DNA of 34,098 bases, taken from positions 1 to 34,098 of the forward strand of contig JAICMG010000015.1 in NCBI GenBank assembly GCA_025929365.1. Direction: 5' to 3'. The stretch comes from Frankiaceae bacterium (GTDB lineage: Bacteria > Actinomycetota > Actinomycetes > JAFAQI01). A program made the position numbers and the translations under genes. This document shows positions 31,627 through 34,098 of the stretch, piece by piece (within the stretch, counting starts at the first letter, position 1; every line of letters begins with the position of its first letter). The notes under the pieces are model-generated. The model did not search any database and was not told where the DNA came from. It saw only the letters and a list, made by a program, of their open reading frames with translations.

Positions 31627-33111
31627 GTGGCGGACAACCATTTCGACCTGGTGATCGTCGGGGCGGGACTTTCGGGCGTTGGCGTCGCCCACCAGTTCAC
31701 CAAGGCGTTTCCCCGCAAGTCCTACGCCATCTTCGAGCAGCGCGACGAGATGGGCGGCACCTGGAGCCTGTTCAAGTACCCGGGGGTCCGGTCGGACTCC
31801 GACATGCACACGCTCGGGTACCGCTTCAAGCCCTGGACGGCGGCCAAGGCGATCGCCGATGGGCCCGCGATCCTCGACTACGTCCGGGAGACCGCCCGCG
31901 AGGCTGACGTCGATCGCCACATCCGCTACGGCAGGAAGGTCGAGCGAGGGGAGTGGGACAGCGACGCGGCGCTGTGGACCCTCGAAGTGCGGGACCCCAA
32001 GACGGACCAGGTCGAAGAGGTCACCTGTCGCTACTTGTTCAGCTGCGCGGGCTACTACGACTACGACAATCCCTACCGCCCCGACTTCCCGGGCGAGGAG
32101 AGCTTCAAGGGCCCGATCATCCATCCGCAGCACTGGCCCGAGGACCTCGACTACGCCGGCAAGCGGGTCGTCGTGATCGGCAGTGGCGCCACCGCGGTGA
32201 CCTTGGTTCCGGCGATGACGGACCGGGCTGCGCACGTCACGATGCTGCAGCGGTCCCCGACGTACGTCGTGTCGCGGCCGAGTGAGGATGCCCTCGCCAA
32301 CCGGTTGCGCAAGCACCTGCCGCCGATGTGGGCGTACGGCATCGTGCGGTGGAAGAACGTGCTGCTGGTGTTGCTGAGCTTCCAGCTGAGCCGTCGCCGG
32401 CCGCACTGGATCAAGGCCGCGTTACGGAAGGGACTCGAGAAAGAGGAGCTCGGCAAGGACGTCATCGACGCGCACTTCACGCCGTCGTACAACCCGTGGG
32501 ACCAGCGGCTGTGCCTGGTGCCGGACAGCGATCTGTTCGCGGCGATTCGCTCGGGGAAGGCCTCAGTGGTCACCGACCACATCGAGAGGTTCACCGAGAA
32601 GGGGATCCTCCTCAAGTCGGGCGAGGAGCTGCCCGCCGACATCATCGTGACGGCCACCGGGCTCTCGCTCATCCCCTTCGGCGGGATGACGCTCGTCGTC
32701 GACGGCGAGAAGGTCGAGTACTCCGAGCGGATGGCCTACAAGGGCATCATGATCAGCGACGTGCCGAACCTGTTGCTGTTCTTCGGCTACACGAACGCGT
32801 CGTGGACCTTGAAGGTCGATCTCACGTATGCCTATGCCTTCCGGCTGATCAAGCATATCGAGCGCCTCGGGCTGCGCCAGTTCATGCCTCGCTACGACCC
32901 GGCGGTCGAGGAGCAGCCGTTCCTCGACTTCTCGTCGGGATACGTGCTGCGCGCCCTGGACAAGTACCCGAAGCAGGGGGCCACCCAGCCGTGGCGACTG
33001 TCCATGAACTATGCGATCGATGCCTTCATGCTTCGCTTCACCAAGCTTGACGACGGCGTCATGGAGTTCTCGAACCCGGAGCCCGTGAAGAAGCGGTCGG
33101 CTGCTGCATAG
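31627..33111 (+). CDS. EthA-like Baeyer-Villiger flavin monooxygenase
   Basis: A protein of 494 residues from GTG 31627; an ATG at 31603 is an alternative adding eight residues. It inserts oxygen next to a ketone using FAD, NADPH and O2. Visible motifs are the FAD site GAGLSG (12-17), EQRDEMGGTWSLFKYPGVRSD with a neighbouring SDMHTLGYRF, the Baeyer-Villiger fingerprint FKGPIIHPQHWP (160-171), the NADPH site GSGATA (185-190), and TATGLSLIPFGGM. Long runs are shared with mycobacterial EthA (YNPWDQRLCLVP, GYTNASWTLK, SGYVLRALD), the enzyme that activates ethionamide. The gene is divergent from an SDR rather than an EthR-type TetR regulator. The natural substrate is unknown. Confidence 0.94.
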   Translation: MADNHFDLVIVGAGLSGVGVAHQFTKAFPRKSYAIFEQRDEMGGTWSLFKYPGVRSDSDMHTLGYRFKPWTAAKAIADGPAILDYVRETAREADVDRHIRYGRKVERGEWDSDAALWTLEVRDPKTDQVEEVTCRYLFSCAGYYDYDNPYRPDFPGEESFKGPIIHPQHWPEDLDYAGKRVVVIGSGATAVTLVPAMTDRAAHVTMLQRSPTYVVSRPSEDALANRLRKHLPPMWAYGIVRWKNVLLVLLSFQLSRRRPHWIKAALRKGLEKEELGKDVIDAHFTPSYNPWDQRLCLVPDSDLFAAIRSGKASVVTDHIERFTEKGILLKSGEELPADIIVTATGLSLIPFGGMTLVVDGEKVEYSERMAYKGIMISDVPNLLLFFGYTNASWTLKVDLTYAYAFRLIKHIERLGLRQFMPRYDPAVEEQPFLDFSSGYVLRALDKYPKQGATQPWRLSMNYAIDAFMLRFTKLDDGVMEFSNPEPVKKRSAAA

Positions 33112-33144
33112 CTCAGATCAAGAGCGACGATAAGAGCGCGAAGA

Positions 33145-33426
33145 TCAGAGGGCAGCTCTCGTTTCGTTCGGCTCGGTCTCCCCGCTTACTGCTCGCTTCG
33201 CTCGAGCTGTTCGGCGGGCTAGCGCGAGCCAGCACCCGATTGCGACTCCCGAGAGCGTTGCGGGTGCCCAATGACCCAACAGGGTTGAGGCTGCGACGGC
33301 GCAGCTGAATGCCGTGAGATTCAGGATGACGTCGTACACCGGTGCGACGAAGTTCTTGTTGAGGACGTGTGCGACGGCAATCACCAGGCCGCACGCGAAC
33401 GTCACCGACAGCAGGGCAGCAACCAC
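33145..33426 (-). CDS. Small membrane protein, unknown function
   Basis: A protein of 93 residues from GTG 33424-33426; a longer start would run into the neighbouring gene. Two or three hydrophobic segments are visible: AALLSVTFACGLVIAVAHVL (about 3-22), VILNLTAFSCAVAASTLLGH (about 30-50) and LSGVAIGCWLALA (about 54-70). A charged tail follows (RRTARAKRAVSGETEPNETR). The overall look is that of a small integral membrane protein. There is no recognised family. The DNA is less GC-rich than the genes to the left, and the competing frame on the same strand is Arg-rich without structure. Confidence 0.55.
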   Translation of the reverse strand: MVAALLSVTFACGLVIAVAHVLNKNFVAPVYDVILNLTAFSCAVAASTLLGHWAPATLSGVAIGCWLALARRTARAKRAVSGETEPNETRAAL

Positions 33427-33487
33427 GCAACGAGTCTGCCCATCCGTGCTGAGAAGCGGTTCAGGTGGGCGTACTCGGCGGTTCGAC

Positions 33488-33880
33488 TCACAGCTGCGAG
33501 CTGAACTCGTTTGCGTCGAAGTAGTCACGCCAGGCGGTGATGACTCCATCGTGGACCTCGAAGATGCCCATGAGACGCAGCGCGATGGTCCGTTCGCCGA
33601 GCTTCACGTAGTCGACTCGCTCGGTCATCACGATGGGACCGTCGGCCAGCATGTGGCGGATCTCGACGCTGACCTCCCCGCCCAGCGTCATCTGCTCGGC
33701 GAAGCTCGCGACGATTGCGTCTCGCCCGCGGACGGCTGGGAGTGCACCGTTGTGAAAGACCGCATCGGCGCTGAAGAAGCCGGATAGTGAGGAGGCGTCA
33801 CCGGTTGGCCATGCCTGGATGAACGCAGCCATGAACCGTTTGATCGTTGCGACCGCATCTGACGTGTTCCTCGGGACCAT
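33488..33880 (-). CDS. SnoaL/limonene-epoxide-hydrolase-like protein
   Basis: A protein of 130 residues from ATG 33878-33880, supported by AGGAGG (33887-33892) 6 nt upstream. It has the NTF2-like alpha+beta cone fold pattern. FMAAFIQAWPTGDASSLSGF and FFSADAVFHNGALPAVRGRD form the N-terminal half. MTERVDYVKLG, FEVHDGVITAWRDYFD follow. Arg88-x-Asp90 and Asp119 in WRDYFD correspond to the Arg-Asp-Asp triad of limonene-1,2-epoxide hydrolase, so epoxide hydrolysis on a small lipid or terpene is plausible. Non-enzymatic SnoaL-like folds also keep parts of this pattern. Two genes from the EthA-like monooxygenase, but on the other strand. Confidence 0.85.
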   Translation of the reverse strand: MVPRNTSDAVATIKRFMAAFIQAWPTGDASSLSGFFSADAVFHNGALPAVRGRDAIVASFAEQMTLGGEVSVEIRHMLADGPIVMTERVDYVKLGERTIALRLMGIFEVHDGVITAWRDYFDANEFSSQL

Positions 33881-33943
33881 CCGGTGCCTCCTCGCCTCGG
33901 ACAAGCATGACGCAGACGAGGATGCCTGGCTCGCGGCCCTTGC

Positions 33944-34090
33944 TTGTCCACATCTGTGGATGAGACTTCGGTGGAAATAAAGGCAAACAGCGCTGGACTT
34001 TCACCCGATTCGGACCTCAGCTTCCGCGAATGGTGCGACAAGTACTACGACGAAGCACGGGGCCGCCCCTATGTCACATGCGTGTCGTGA
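33944..34090 (+). CDS. Possible small ORF, low confidence
   Basis: A frame of 48 codons from TTG 33944 to TGA 34088-34090, with alternative GTG starts at 33956 and 33971. The predicted protein ends SFREWCDKYYDEARGRPYVT. Composition (mixed charge, Trp, Tyr and Cys) looks protein-like, but there is no clear ribosome binding site and I recognise no family. The surrounding DNA is AT-richer than the window average. Confidence 0.22.
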   Translation: MSTSVDETSVEIKANSAGLSPDSDLSFREWCDKYYDEARGRPYVTCVS

Positions 34091-34098
34091 TTCGCCAC

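Noticed and set aside
33113-33430. Arg-rich alternative frame over the small membrane-protein gene
   Set aside because: It lacks hydrophobic or domain structure, while the overlapping frame gives clear membrane segments.
1-34098. tRNA genes, insertion sequences, prophage or a defence island
   Set aside because: No cloverleaf with CCA-end features, no transposase or integrase motif, no terminal inverted repeats with target duplication, and no recognisable defence gene were seen on either strand.

Overview
The window is high-GC chromosomal DNA from an actinobacterium. This rests on the GC-rich third codon positions, many GTG (and one TTG) starts, 1-4 nt start/stop overlaps, a GlnA2-type glutamine synthetase beside glnE, an F420-dependent NADP reductase, a KorA/KorB oxidoreductase of the type known from mycobacteria, an EthA-like monooxygenase and Ku-based end joining. 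The nadE, panB, glnA2, glnE neighbourhood resembles the gene content I remember around glnE in Streptomyces and Mycobacterium. I cannot name the genus. I see no tRNA, rRNA, CRISPR array, insertion sequence or prophage, and no stretch over 300 bases without a gene.

Layout. (1) 1-4463: the 3' end of a Fur-family regulator, a long hairpin terminator, then a DNA-repair block: a small Lys/Arg-rich protein, Ku, and a LigD split into separate polymerase and ligase genes, followed by a small unknown gene and a DinB-like protein. (2) 4517-8781: signalling, with a CBS-pair protein, a receiver-GGDEF-EAL protein whose EAL half looks degraded, and divergently a membrane histidine kinase with a stand-alone receiver. 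(3) 8788-14949: exported and cell-surface functions: a sedolisin-type (S53) protease split by a +1 frameshift, a TarS-like family 2 glycosyltransferase, a companion protein of unknown function, and a lipoprotein amidase. (4) 15132-16548: a histone H1-like protein made only of Lys/Ala/Arg repeats, and a single-pass membrane protein with a His/Ser/Pro-rich tail, in DNA of lower GC. (5) 16697-25192: cofactor and nitrogen metabolism: F420:NADP reductase, PanB, NadE, GlnA2, a class I glutamine amidotransferase and GlnE. (6) 25189-33880: a polytopic membrane protein, a PAP2-family protein, KorB/KorA, a short-chain dehydrogenase, an EthA-like Baeyer-Villiger monooxygenase, a two-helix membrane protein and an epoxide-hydrolase-like protein. 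GC drops again after about 33111.

How the genes work together. Ku with the split LigD forms a complete two-component end-joining kit apart from the phosphoesterase. The kinase, lone receiver and REC-GGDEF-EAL protein could form one phosphorelay controlling cyclic di-GMP. The glycosyltransferase, its companion and the amidase suggest envelope remodelling. GlnA2 and GlnE link glutamine synthesis to its regulation, with an amidotransferase between them.

The observations most worth checking are: a C-terminal motif shared by Ku and its small neighbour; four convergent gene pairs whose stop codons overlap on the same CTAG; the degraded EAL domain beside an outputless receiver; the split S53 protease with all catalytic residues retained; and a W...GLTR motif with identical spacing in the glycosyltransferase tail and the adjacent unknown protein. 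I found no clearly new multi-gene defence or mobile system.
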